Shown here one piece after another: positions 1-6,916 of a DNA stretch of 64,000 bases. The DNA lies in assembly GCA_029781825.1 (NCBI GenBank), contig JAKOVY010000013.1, forward strand, positions 1 to 64,000, given 5' to 3'. Origin of the DNA: Bacillota bacterium. Lineage in GTDB: Bacteria; Bacillota; Syntrophomonadia; Syntrophomonadales; DTU052. The notes beneath the pieces are model-generated. The model was not told where the DNA came from. It searched no databases and saw nothing but the letters and a program-made list of their open reading frames with translations. Within the stretch, counting starts at the first letter, position 1, and each line of letters opens with the position of its first letter. The translations under genes were made by a program, and so were the position numbers.

Positions 1-290
1 GAGACGTCTGCGTACGACCAACAGCCTGGAGAGATTGAACGAAGAGATTCGCCGCAGGGAAAGAGTTATACGTATATTCCCGAGTCGAGACTCAGCAAAC
101 AGGTTAATTGGAGCTTTGCTCCTTGAGATAGATAACAAGTGGGCTGGCGGCCGAAGGTATTTAGATATGGCTGAATACCATGAATACCGTTCATGCCGGC
201 CCAAACCAGGTTCTAATATCTTTTATCTCTAGCTCAAAGAGTCACTGCCATGACCAGAGGAATTTTACACATAATATTGGACTTGATCCA
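1..290 (+). mobile_element. 3' end of an IS256-family insertion sequence
   Basis: The element enters from the left window edge. It contains the last 76 codons of a mutator-type transposase and about 58 bp of non-coding right end. Its outer boundary is put at about 289-290 because bases 228-290 recur, inverted and at high identity, at 2105-2170, and the similarity stops at the same base in both. The flanking DNA differs at the two sites, so these are separate insertions. The right terminal inverted repeat should lie within about 260-290. The left end is outside the window. Confidence 0.8.
2..232 (+). CDS. IS256-family (mutator-type) transposase, C-terminal part
   Basis: The reading frame is open from base 2, so the gene is cut by the window edge and the true start lies upstream. 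The visible end has the family's C-terminal signature: RRLRTTNSLERLNEEIRRR, then RVIRIFP, then a WAGGRRYL motif near the stop. Such enzymes are DDE transposases that move their own element by cut-and-paste or through a circle intermediate. The DDE residues should be mostly upstream and cannot be checked here, so activity of this copy is unknown. The stop codon lies about 58 bp from the IS end, a usual distance. Confidence 0.85.
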   Translation, partial: RRLRTTNSLERLNEEIRRRERVIRIFPSRDSANRLIGALLLEIDNKWAGGRRYLDMAEYHEYRSCRPKPGSNIFYL

Positions 291-804
291 CATCTTGGTT
301 GGCTCTCAGGATGACATCCATCAAGGCTTGGTCTTCATCATCATCCACTTTGATAAAGGAAACTTTCCAAAAAGCCCTCAACATTCGAAAATGATGGGGG
401 TTGGAAGCCAGCACATCATCCATATCAATGCCGTTCGTAAAGAAGTAGGGATGAGGTTTGAAAAGACATATCCACCGCTGATTGATGCTTTCTTCTCCTT
501 CGTCCCACAAAAGAGAGCGCTTCACATGCCCGTAATCAAAGTTTTCCGGCGTGCTAGCATCGGGGTAATTCAGGAATTTACAGTCGCCACATACTTCCGT
601 TAAAATTCCTATTCCATAAATCCGTCTCAGAAGAAAAAAGTAGATGTGATCTCCTGGCTTCATGGTGGCATAATCGGCAAAAGTACCTTCGTGATGCGTC
701 TGCCACCTGCCCTTGGGGGGAGACAGTTTGGTCGAGTACACTCCATTTTGTATATACATCGTCATCGCAGATTCTGAATCAAGGTTGATTATGTACCCTG
801 CCAT
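265..804 (-). CDS. Restriction-associated protein, truncated by IS256 insertion
   Basis: The 179-residue product starts 23 bp after the stop of the adenine methyltransferase, so the two form a methylase-first operon. No named domain is certain. The N-terminal half (about residues 1-80, with GTFADYATMKPGDHIYFF and IYGIGIL) looks like a compact PUA/EVE-like fold, and I recall similar sequences beside adenine methylases. Its role as the endonuclease partner is inferred from this context. The last seven residues (DQVQYYV) and the stop are read from the IS end, so the host frame stops at about residue 172 and the C-terminal part was displaced to beyond the left edge. The product is probably inactive. 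A GGGGG stretch before the ATG could be the ribosome site. Confidence 0.6.
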   Translation of the reverse strand: MAGYIINLDSESAMTMYIQNGVYSTKLSPPKGRWQTHHEGTFADYATMKPGDHIYFFLLRRIYGIGILTEVCGDCKFLNYPDASTPENFDYGHVKRSLLWDEGEESINQRWICLFKPHPYFFTNGIDMDDVLASNPHHFRMLRAFWKVSFIKVDDDEDQALMDVILRANQDVDQVQYYV

Positions 805-827
805 AAAAAGCCCCCGTACTTTCGGAT

Positions 828-1664
828 CTAGGTATAATTCCTAATAACCAGTTCTGTAATTGGACCTCTGCTGTCAGGACGGCAGTTTATGTTACGTCTG
901 GCCCACACAGTTGTGATATCATAACCTTTATATAATTCCCGCACTAGTTCAGTATCCGAATTGCTCAACATCAGGAAACAACCCATCCGATCTAATTCTC
1001 TAAAGACCTCGGCCAGTCGTTTTTGCTCCTTTTCATTGAAAGAGTCCGCTGTATAGCTTGTAAAGTTGGCCGTGGCAGATAGTGGATGGTAGGGTGGGTC
1101 AAAGTATACAAATGCTCCCGGTTTGGCGTGCTTTAGAATTAGGCTGAAGTCTCCGCATATTATTTTAGCCTTTTTTAACGTCTTGCTAACCAGGTACAGA
1201 TTGGGTTCGTCTACGATTTTCGGATTCTTGTATCTTCCAAAGGGAACGTTGTGCCTGCCCTGACGATTAACACGCCAAAGGCCGTTATAACCGGTTTTGT
1301 TGAGGTAAAGAAATCGCGAAGCACGTTCAACTGGACTAAGATCTTCAGGCTGAAGCGCTCTGATTTGATAGTAGTAGGCTGCTTTGTTTTCGTGCTTTCT
1401 CAGATCGTTCAAAAGCTCTTCCAGATGATCACGGACAACTAAGTAGAAGTTGATGAGTTCTTCATTGCTATCTATCAATACTGCCTTTCTTGGCTGCAAG
1501 TGAAAAAAGACTGCTCCGCCACCTACAAAAGGCTCAATATACAACTTATACTGTGTCGTAGGAAACAGAGGTTCAAACTGTTCCAGCAACTGTCCTTTTC
1601 CTCCGGCCCATTTCACAGGAGGGCGAGGTTTGTTGCCTTCAGTATGGGATTTCAACTGACGCAT
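828..1664 (-). CDS. DNA adenine-N6 methyltransferase (D12/Dam class)
   Basis: This 278-residue enzyme should transfer a methyl group from S-adenosylmethionine to adenine N6 in a short DNA site. All class motifs are visible: KWAGGKGQL at residues 18-26 (motif X), EPFVGGGAVFF at 44-54 (AdoMet-binding motif I) and the catalytic DPPY at 189-192. The conserved LNKTGYNGLWRVN block lies at 121-133. Length and motif order match Dam/DpnII-type enzymes, many of which recognise GATC, but the target here is not shown by the sequence. The start has an AAAGGAAA ribosome site. Because the downstream partner is cut by an IS, this is probably now an orphan methylase. Confidence 0.9.
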   Translation of the reverse strand: MRQLKSHTEGNKPRPPVKWAGGKGQLLEQFEPLFPTTQYKLYIEPFVGGGAVFFHLQPRKAVLIDSNEELINFYLVVRDHLEELLNDLRKHENKAAYYYQIRALQPEDLSPVERASRFLYLNKTGYNGLWRVNRQGRHNVPFGRYKNPKIVDEPNLYLVSKTLKKAKIICGDFSLILKHAKPGAFVYFDPPYHPLSATANFTSYTADSFNEKEQKRLAEVFRELDRMGCFLMLSNSDTELVRELYKGYDITTVWARRNINCRPDSRGPITELVIRNYT

Positions 1665-1729
1665 CTTAGATTTCCTTTCTCGACAATAGCAAATTTTCCC
1701 CGCTGGTTATGTATACGAGAAAGTATATT

Positions 1730-1771
1730 AGTTATCCTTCTCCTCATCATGGTGAAGGAATAAGTTATCCT
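1730..1771. repeat. Direct repeat AGTTATCCT x2, possible operator
   Basis: The nonamer AGTTATCCT occurs at 1730-1738 and 1763-1771, 33 bp apart (about three helical turns), upstream of the methyltransferase start. Between them is TCCTTC...GAAGGA, a 6-bp inverted repeat. On the - strand a TATACT hexamer lies at 1729-1734 but has no good -35 partner. A control site for the modification gene is possible, but no controller gene is seen nearby. Confidence 0.25.
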
Positions 1772-1841
1772 ACCGTTATTTCTTAATATCCCTTAGTCAC
1801 GTTGGGTTATTAAGCTTCACGTCATGCTGGTGAAAGAGTTG

Positions 1842-2021
1842 ATTTCGGATTGCATGTACCATCTGGACTTTTGATCTAATCGATTAGGAATCCCCAAGGG
1901 TTGCAGCATCAGTCAAGGCCTCATATTTGACTCTTGATACTTCGACCTGTAAATCGATACAGTCGAGAAGCGGACCGGAAAGCTTGCCTATATGGCGCGC
2001 AAGTTGAAGCCGAGCGTAGTT
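1842..2021 (-). pseudogene. Decayed internal fragment of comM (duplicate)
   Basis: Bases 1842-2021 align without gaps to 3191-3370 inside the intact comM, in the same orientation, at roughly 75-80% identity. Translated, the fragment gives LQLARHIGKLSGPLL and then a stretch close to comM residues 366-427, including YEALTDAAT. An in-frame TAA follows, after which the similarity continues (VHAIRN against ARAIQN). The sensor arginine-like position in MDRIDLQ has become DCIDLQ. Nothing upstream of 2021 or downstream of 1842 resembles comM, so only about 60 codons are left and the piece cannot make a functional ATPase. Confidence 0.85.
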
Positions 2022-2104
2022 GTTTTGGTAAAATAAACCGAAATTGTATAATATTATGGAAAGGCGTCCGCAAAAGGAGATAGTGAAAATGCAGCAGCGG
2101 TTTT

Positions 2105-2170
2105 TGGATCAAGTCCAATAATATTGTGTGTAAAATTCCTTTGGTCATGGCAACGACTCTTTGAGCTAGA
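2105..2170 (-). mobile_element. Solo IS256-type right end, inverted
   Basis: This 66-bp stretch is the reverse complement of the IS end at 228-290, with a few substitutions and a 3-bp difference. It includes the post-stop CTAGCTCAAAGAGTC and the terminal ATTGGACTTGATCC. Sequence farther inside the would-be element (above 2170) does not match the transposase, so only the tip remains or the copy came from a diverged relative. Together with the end at 290, it brackets the methyltransferase locus in inverted orientation. Confidence 0.75.
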
Positions 2171-2171
2171 T

Positions 2172-2439
2172 GATTGACAGGAATAGACAATCCATAAGCG
2201 CCGATACCTGATTATATCCCACCAGCTATTGATGAGGATTTATTTTATCAAGTTCAGGCCCATATAAAAAACCTATGCGGATAAAATGGTTTCAATGGAG
2301 GCAGGACTGGCAAGAAATCAAACCTCGTTACCTATGTTGTAAAATGCGGTCCATGCATATAAAGTATGGTGCTACTACCTGCCGTTCGTGGATTAACTCG
2401 AGGGATTATTGGGTCATCTGTAAAAAAGAGGGGAAAGCT
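2172..2439. other. Intergenic stretch with no supported gene
   Basis: From the solo IS end to the first small membrane gene I see no coding signal, RNA fold or repeat. An open frame runs in from 2275 and joins the small protein, but the residues it would add (rich in Trp, Cys and Arg) do not look like a protein N-terminus and have no ribosome site. Confidence 0.4.
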
Positions 2440-2667
2440 TTGAACATATTAAATTCCGATTATAACGATAGAACGATAAGACTTGCAGGCATCTGCGCAG
2501 CACTGTTTGTGGGTTTTGCTTTTATTGGCTTTATTATGGAAGTTCAATGGGAAATGGGGAAGATACAGGGTATACGTCCATGGCTGTTTCCCCTGATGGG
2601 TAAGTATGCACTTGCCGGACTGCTCTGGGGGGTAGTGCTGGATACCAAGAATCTGGTCAAATTATGA
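2440..2667 (+). CDS. Small two-helix membrane protein, unknown
   Basis: The start is taken at the TTG at 2440, which has GAGGGG six bases upstream. The longer frame from 2275 has no such site. The 75-residue product has one clear membrane span at about residues 12-32 (LAGICAALFVGFAFIGFIM) and a second at about 46-65 (LFPLMGKYALAGLLWGVV). I recognise no family. Its TGA overlaps the ATG of the next frame by four bases (ATGA), which suggests a translationally coupled pair of membrane proteins. Both lie between the IS-rich locus and the convergent comM. Confidence 0.5.
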   Translation: MNILNSDYNDRTIRLAGICAALFVGFAFIGFIMEVQWEMGKIQGIRPWLFPLMGKYALAGLLWGVVLDTKNLVKL

Positions 2668-2894
2668 AAAACTGACCGGCAGTAAACTGGCTAATTATAC
2701 CCACCATAGCGTTATTGGTCCTGACGTTTTGGCTATGGGCTGCCGGGTTCTTTTACCCGTCGGTTCATCCCCATGACCACATACTTTTTTACATAAATCC
2801 TAGTAGTTATCCTGGTGCACATATGATGATCAGCATAGCGGCTGGGGTGCTGCTGATTCGTTCCTTGCAGAAGCCTAAAGCTAAACAGGATTAG
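2664..2894 (+). pseudogene. Small membrane protein broken by TGA at codon 4
   Basis: Starting at the ATG overlapping the previous stop, the frame reads Met-Lys-Asn and then TGA at 2673-2675. It stays open for 72 more codons to the TAG at 2892. The remainder encodes a plausible membrane protein: a first span from WLIIPTIALLVLTFWLWAAG, a polar loop with HPHDH, a second span with MMISIAAGVLLI, and a basic tail. There is no usable alternative start between the TGA and the first span. A TGG to TGA change is the simplest reading. A sequencing error or readthrough remains possible. Confidence 0.5.
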
Positions 2895-2932
2895 CTAAAC
2901 AGACGCCCCTCCAGTTAATACCTCTACCTTCA

Positions 2933-4462
2933 TCAGTGGTACTTGCGCTCCAGGCTCCTGTACTGGATGGCTTCGGCTATGTGAGCGGCTCCGATTCTTT
3001 CTGAGCCATCCAGATCCGCAATCGTGCGCGCTACTTTCAGTATCCGGTCATAACCCCTCGCACTGAGGCCCAGATTGTGAAACGCAGTCTTGAGCAGCTC
3101 GTGGGCATCATCGTCCAGCCGACAGAAATTCTTTAGATCCCGCGGTCTCATTTCAGCATTGACCTTGAATTTATGGCGGCGGAAGCGTTTATTCTGGATT
3201 GCACGTGCCTTCTCGATTCTTGTTCTAATCGTTAAAGAATTCTCCGGGGTTGCAGCATCAGTCAAGGCTTCGTATTTGACTCTTGGTACTTCGACCTGCA
3301 AGTCGATACGATCCATAAGCGGTCCGGAAAGCTTGCCCATATAGCGCGCTATTTGCAGCGGAGAGCAGTTGCAGTCGTGTTCAGGATCGCCGTAAAAACC
3401 GCATGGGCACGGATTGCAGGCCGTTACCAGCATAAAGCTGCACGGATAAGTGGAGGTGGAATGGGTACGAGATACGGTAACAATACCGTCCTCCAAGGGC
3501 TGCCGCAGGCTCTCCAGTACATCTCTCGAGAATTCCGTGACCTCGTCCAGGAACAACACCCCGTGTTGGGCGAGGCTGATCTCGCCGGGACGGGGTATCC
3601 TGCCGCCTCCGATGATGCTGTTGGCAGTGGCATTGCGATGAGGAGAGCGAAAGGGTCTGGTGCATATCAGGGGACGTTCGGGAGTGAGCAATCCGGCTAC
3701 CGAGTAAATCTGAGTTGTGTCCAGGATCTCCTGCCGGCTCATCTCGGGCATGATACTGGGTATGCGGCGGGCCAGCATGGTTTTGCCCGAACCGGGAGGA
3801 CCCACCAGCAGTATGTTATGTCCTCCCGCCACTGCCACCTCGATCGCCCGCTTGGCGGAGGCTTGGCCCTTGATGTCCGAAAAGTCCTCCTGGTAGGTAC
3901 CCGGTTTAATGCTCAAATCTGCAAGTTTGGTCTGAGCCAGGTTTTCTTCTCCATCCAGGAAGGAAACCACCTGTTTTAAGGATTGAGCCATCAGCGACGG
4001 ATAATCTACCAATGAAGCTTCCGCCTGGTTGGCCGAGGGAATTATGGCTTTAGACCGCGGAAAGTTTTGGCTAAGAGCCATTATCATCGGCAAAACCCCG
4101 GGAACTCCCTTTATGGTTCCTTCCAGCGACAGTTCACCGATCCAGAAGAGCTCATCCGCAGGGGCATTAACCTGCCTGCTGGCGAGCAGGATTCCCAGAG
4201 CTATGGGAAGGTCCAGGTGACTTCCTTCTTTGCGGAGGTCGGCCGGGGCCAGATTGACGGTTATGCGCTGCAGGGGGAACTCGAAACCGGAGTTTTTTAT
4301 TGCCGACCTCACCCGTTCTTTGGCTTCCCGTATTGAAGCTGAAGGAAGACCAACAACCTCAAAACAGGGCAGGCCGTTCTGCACATCAACCTCGACCTGC
4401 ACCGGAACGGCTTCAATGCCGTTCAGAGTAAGGCTCTGGACTAAAGCAAACACCCAAATCAC
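2933..4462 (-). CDS. comM: Mg-chelatase-like AAA+ ATPase, ComM/YifB family
   Basis: The 509-residue protein has the full family layout. An N-terminal ribosomal-S5-like domain (about 1-175) carries VEVDVQNGLPCFEVVGLP, followed by an AAA+ core with Walker A GPPGSGKT at 221-228 and Walker B GVLFLDEV at 301-308. A cysteine cluster (CNPCPCGFYGDPEHDCNC) lies at about 349-366, and the C-terminal domain begins near 415. In Gram-negative bacteria ComM is a branch-migration helicase in natural transformation. The exact job in Clostridia is less clear, but dprA close by (divergent) fits DNA uptake or recombination. The GTG start has GAGG nearby; another GTG four codons later is possible. Confidence 0.93.
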   Translation of the reverse strand: MIWVFALVQSLTLNGIEAVPVQVEVDVQNGLPCFEVVGLPSASIREAKERVRSAIKNSGFEFPLQRITVNLAPADLRKEGSHLDLPIALGILLASRQVNAPADELFWIGELSLEGTIKGVPGVLPMIMALSQNFPRSKAIIPSANQAEASLVDYPSLMAQSLKQVVSFLDGEENLAQTKLADLSIKPGTYQEDFSDIKGQASAKRAIEVAVAGGHNILLVGPPGSGKTMLARRIPSIMPEMSRQEILDTTQIYSVAGLLTPERPLICTRPFRSPHRNATANSIIGGGRIPRPGEISLAQHGVLFLDEVTEFSRDVLESLRQPLEDGIVTVSRTHSTSTYPCSFMLVTACNPCPCGFYGDPEHDCNCSPLQIARYMGKLSGPLMDRIDLQVEVPRVKYEALTDAATPENSLTIRTRIEKARAIQNKRFRRHKFKVNAEMRPRDLKNFCRLDDDAHELLKTAFHNLGLSARGYDRILKVARTIADLDGSERIGAAHIAEAIQYRSLERKYH

Positions 4463-4963
4463 CGATCCTCATAGAAAAAGGAATAAAAGGTCGAAAACAC
4501 CAAACGCTGTCTGATTGGATGGATTCGGGCAAAAAGCCAAAATTCCTGCAAGCAAAAGGAGCGAAGGGGCGGAGGATAAACTGAGCCGCCGAGTGCTGTA
4601 TAACTCGGACAAGAAGTAAAGAGGGGGATACACGGCGCTGCGTTAAATTTGATAACAAACTATGTAGCATCCGAAGAAGAAGTAAAAAGGGGAGAAGATG
4701 AGGAGCCGGAATCGATCAAATGATCCGTCGAAAACCGGGGAGGCGGGGATTCATCTGCCGGAAGAGCGGCAACCCCAAAGGGACTCCGCATAGGACAGTC
4801 CCCGATATCGGCATTCGATTAATTCCCCCATTGGAAACTGCTGTATTTGAACAGACGCGCGCATACCAAGGCTGGTTAATTTCAGATTGGTAACGATTTT
4901 GGACACCGGTTGTTCTGAAAACCAGTCCTGCCGCATAATCCTGCCCTGAAAAGGGTGAAGGGT
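4463..4963. other. 500-bp divergent intergenic region
   Basis: This space separates the divergent comM and the next + strand gene, so it should hold both promoters, but no convincing -35/-10 pair stands out. Two tiny frames exist. One of 61 codons on the - strand (4751-4936) starts with ATG a few bases after CAGG. The other has 31 codons on the + strand (ATG at 4699) with GGGGAG three bases upstream. Neither resembles a protein I know. No tRNA, repeat or strong hairpin was seen. Confidence 0.3.
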
Positions 4964-5740
4964 ATGGATTTTCTCAAAAAGGTAACAATGGGAGCTATAA
5001 TTCTAATCATTATGTGGTTGGTGATCAGACTGCCGTTCTATTATCCCGGCAGAATTCAGGATGCTGTTTTATTGAAAACCGCTATTATGCAGTTGCCGTG
5101 CTCGTTGACCGACAGGGAGGAAAAAGCCCTGACGAGGAGCTGGTATTGGGCCCGCCGCCTGCCGATTGCAGTTCCGGTTTCTGCCCCGGACTACATACTG
5201 AAAACCGGGAAAAAATCAATACGCATCTGGAGAGCGGCCCGGGTGGCCTGTGATGAGAAGGAGGTGTTATTTAGCCTGCCCCCTGGTTCCTGTCGGGTGC
5301 TCGATGATGTTATTATTCGGTTGGAAACTATGCTGGCGGACCGGTTCGGGGAACTGATGCACTGGGATGAGGTAAAAACATATTTTGCCATGTACTGCTG
5401 GGCGGAAATCATAGATTTGGAAACGGGCAAGAGCTTCCGGGTGCAAAGGAGGGGCGGCAGATATCATGCTGACTGTCAGCCTATAACCCGGGAGGATACC
5501 CGGATTATGAAAGAGATTTACGGAGAATGGTCCTGGGAGCGGCGGGCTATAATCGTAGTGGTCGGAGGAAGGAGGATCGCGGCTTCCATGGCGGGTATGC
5601 CCCACGGAGCCGGACTGATAAAGGATAACGACTTTCCCGGCCATTTCTGCGTACATTTTTGGGGCAGCAGAGTTCACGCCTCCGGAAAGGTTGACCCCGA
5701 GCACCAGAAGCGTGTATTGGAGGCAGCAGGAAAGAATTGA
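4964..5740 (+). CDS. Membrane-anchored extracellular protein, unnamed family
   Basis: The start is set at the ATG at 4964, which has AAAAGGG eight bases upstream; a GTG at 4955 is also open. Of 258 residues, the first 25 form a signal-anchor (MGAIILIIMWLVI), so the rest is likely outside the membrane. The C-terminal third has a recognisable pattern: GKSFRVQRRGGRYHAD (about 165-180), WSWERRAIIV, then AASMAGMPHGAG and GHFCVHFWGSRVH ending in VDPEHQ. I recall similar blocks in secreted proteins of sporeforming Firmicutes. The invariant His, Asp and Cys suggest a metal site or enzyme, but no function is established. It is followed by dprA after a short gap. Confidence 0.7.
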   Translation: MDFLKKVTMGAIILIIMWLVIRLPFYYPGRIQDAVLLKTAIMQLPCSLTDREEKALTRSWYWARRLPIAVPVSAPDYILKTGKKSIRIWRAARVACDEKEVLFSLPPGSCRVLDDVIIRLETMLADRFGELMHWDEVKTYFAMYCWAEIIDLETGKSFRVQRRGGRYHADCQPITREDTRIMKEIYGEWSWERRAIIVVVGGRRIAASMAGMPHGAGLIKDNDFPGHFCVHFWGSRVHASGKVDPEHQKRVLEAAGKN

Positions 5741-5813
5741 CTATATCGTATATGGTGAGTAAACTTTGATTAAGTTGCGCGACAGCGTAATATGCTGTCG
5801 GGATGGGGATACA

Positions 5814-6887
5814 ATGTGCAGTGAGAAGGCCTGTCTTCTGTGTATTCTAAAGGTGCATGGCCTGGGGCCCCAGAACCTGGCTAAGCTTAAAAGCAAAATC
5901 GGCACCTATCGTGAGATCTGGGAGGCATCCTATGCACAGGTAGAAAAAATCATCGGCAGCAACTTGGCCCAGGGGCTGGTGGAGGTTCGCCGTACCTGCG
6001 ACCCCGAAGAAGAACTGGAAAAGTGTATCGGTTTGGGGATTCAAGTTATGGCGGAATTTGAGCCTGAATTTCCCCAGGCATTGAGAGAGATACGGTACCC
6101 GCCGCCGCTGCTGTTCTACCGTGGGAATTTAAGATCTTTGGAAGGATTGAGTATTGCAATCGTCGGTTCCCGAAAGGCAACACCTTATGGCAAAATGGTG
6201 GCTAGGAAACTGGGACGAGAACTGGCCCAGGCTGGAATCGTAGTAGTGAGCGGTATGGCACGCGGGATTGACGCCGAAGCACATTGGGGATGTATTGAAG
6301 GCGGGGGTATGACCATCGGTATTCTGGGAAACGGGATCGATGTTATATACCCTCGGGAAAATGCCATGCTTTATAACAACGTTGCAAACAAGGGGTTGTT
6401 GTTGTCAGAGTATCCACCCGGTACCAAGCCGGAACCCGGTAGCTTTCCGATTCGTAATCGCCTGATTTCGGGATTGTCACGAGGTGTAGTTGTAGTAGAA
6501 GCCCGCGAAAAAAGCGGGGCCATGATAACGGTGGGGTATGCGCTGGAGCAAGGCAAGGACGTGTTTGCTGTTCCGGGACCGATTACCAGCGCGAACAGCA
6601 TTGGGCCGCACAGACTTTTACGGGAGGGTGCTTGCCTGGTAACCGGGGTGAAGGATATTTTACAGGAGTGGGGGATTGAGCAGCAAACCGTATCCCATGT
6701 CAATTCCTCCGATCAAGAAAACCTGGAATATACGGTATTCAAATACATAGGATATGAACCGATTCACCTGGATCGAATTCTGGAAATGTCCCAGCTTACG
6801 CCGGGGGAAACGGCATCACAGTTGCTAAGATTGGAGATGGCGGGTAAAATTAAATCTCTACCCGGGAATATATATGTTAGACTTTGA
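5814..6887 (+). CDS. dprA: DNA-processing protein DprA (Smf)
   Basis: DprA binds incoming single-stranded DNA and loads RecA during transformation; many non-competent bacteria keep it. An N-terminal helix-hairpin-helix region (ILKVHGLGPQNLAKL, about 11-25) comes first. The Rossmann core then shows IVGSRKATPYG at 116-126 and SGMARGIDAEAHWG at 146-159. A C-terminal winged-helix-like piece (about 300-357) ends the protein. I chose the ATG at 5814 because GGATGGGG lies five bases before it and the helix-hairpin-helix then sits at the usual distance; a TTG at 5766 is in frame. The stop overlaps the region just before topA. Confidence 0.92.
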   Translation: MCSEKACLLCILKVHGLGPQNLAKLKSKIGTYREIWEASYAQVEKIIGSNLAQGLVEVRRTCDPEEELEKCIGLGIQVMAEFEPEFPQALREIRYPPPLLFYRGNLRSLEGLSIAIVGSRKATPYGKMVARKLGRELAQAGIVVVSGMARGIDAEAHWGCIEGGGMTIGILGNGIDVIYPRENAMLYNNVANKGLLLSEYPPGTKPEPGSFPIRNRLISGLSRGVVVVEAREKSGAMITVGYALEQGKDVFAVPGPITSANSIGPHRLLREGACLVTGVKDILQEWGIEQQTVSHVNSSDQENLEYTVFKYIGYEPIHLDRILEMSQLTPGETASQLLRLEMAGKIKSLPGNIYVRL

Positions 6888-6916
6888 TTATTCACTGCTT
6901 ACTTTGGGGTGATGAA

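Noticed and set aside
250..603. 117-codon + strand frame
   Set aside because: It lies antisense to the truncated restriction-associated gene and shows no family motifs; it starts inside the IS end.
2020..2052. Promoter TTGTTT...TATAAT upstream of the decayed comM fragment
   Set aside because: The spacer is 21 bp and no gene follows on the + strand before the IS tip.
1921..2190. 89-codon - strand frame
   Set aside because: It is in a different frame from the comM fragment and crosses the IS tip; the residues are a mix of both remnants and not a gene.
3353..3979. 208-codon + strand frame
   Set aside because: Complement of comM codons, no ribosome site and no motif.
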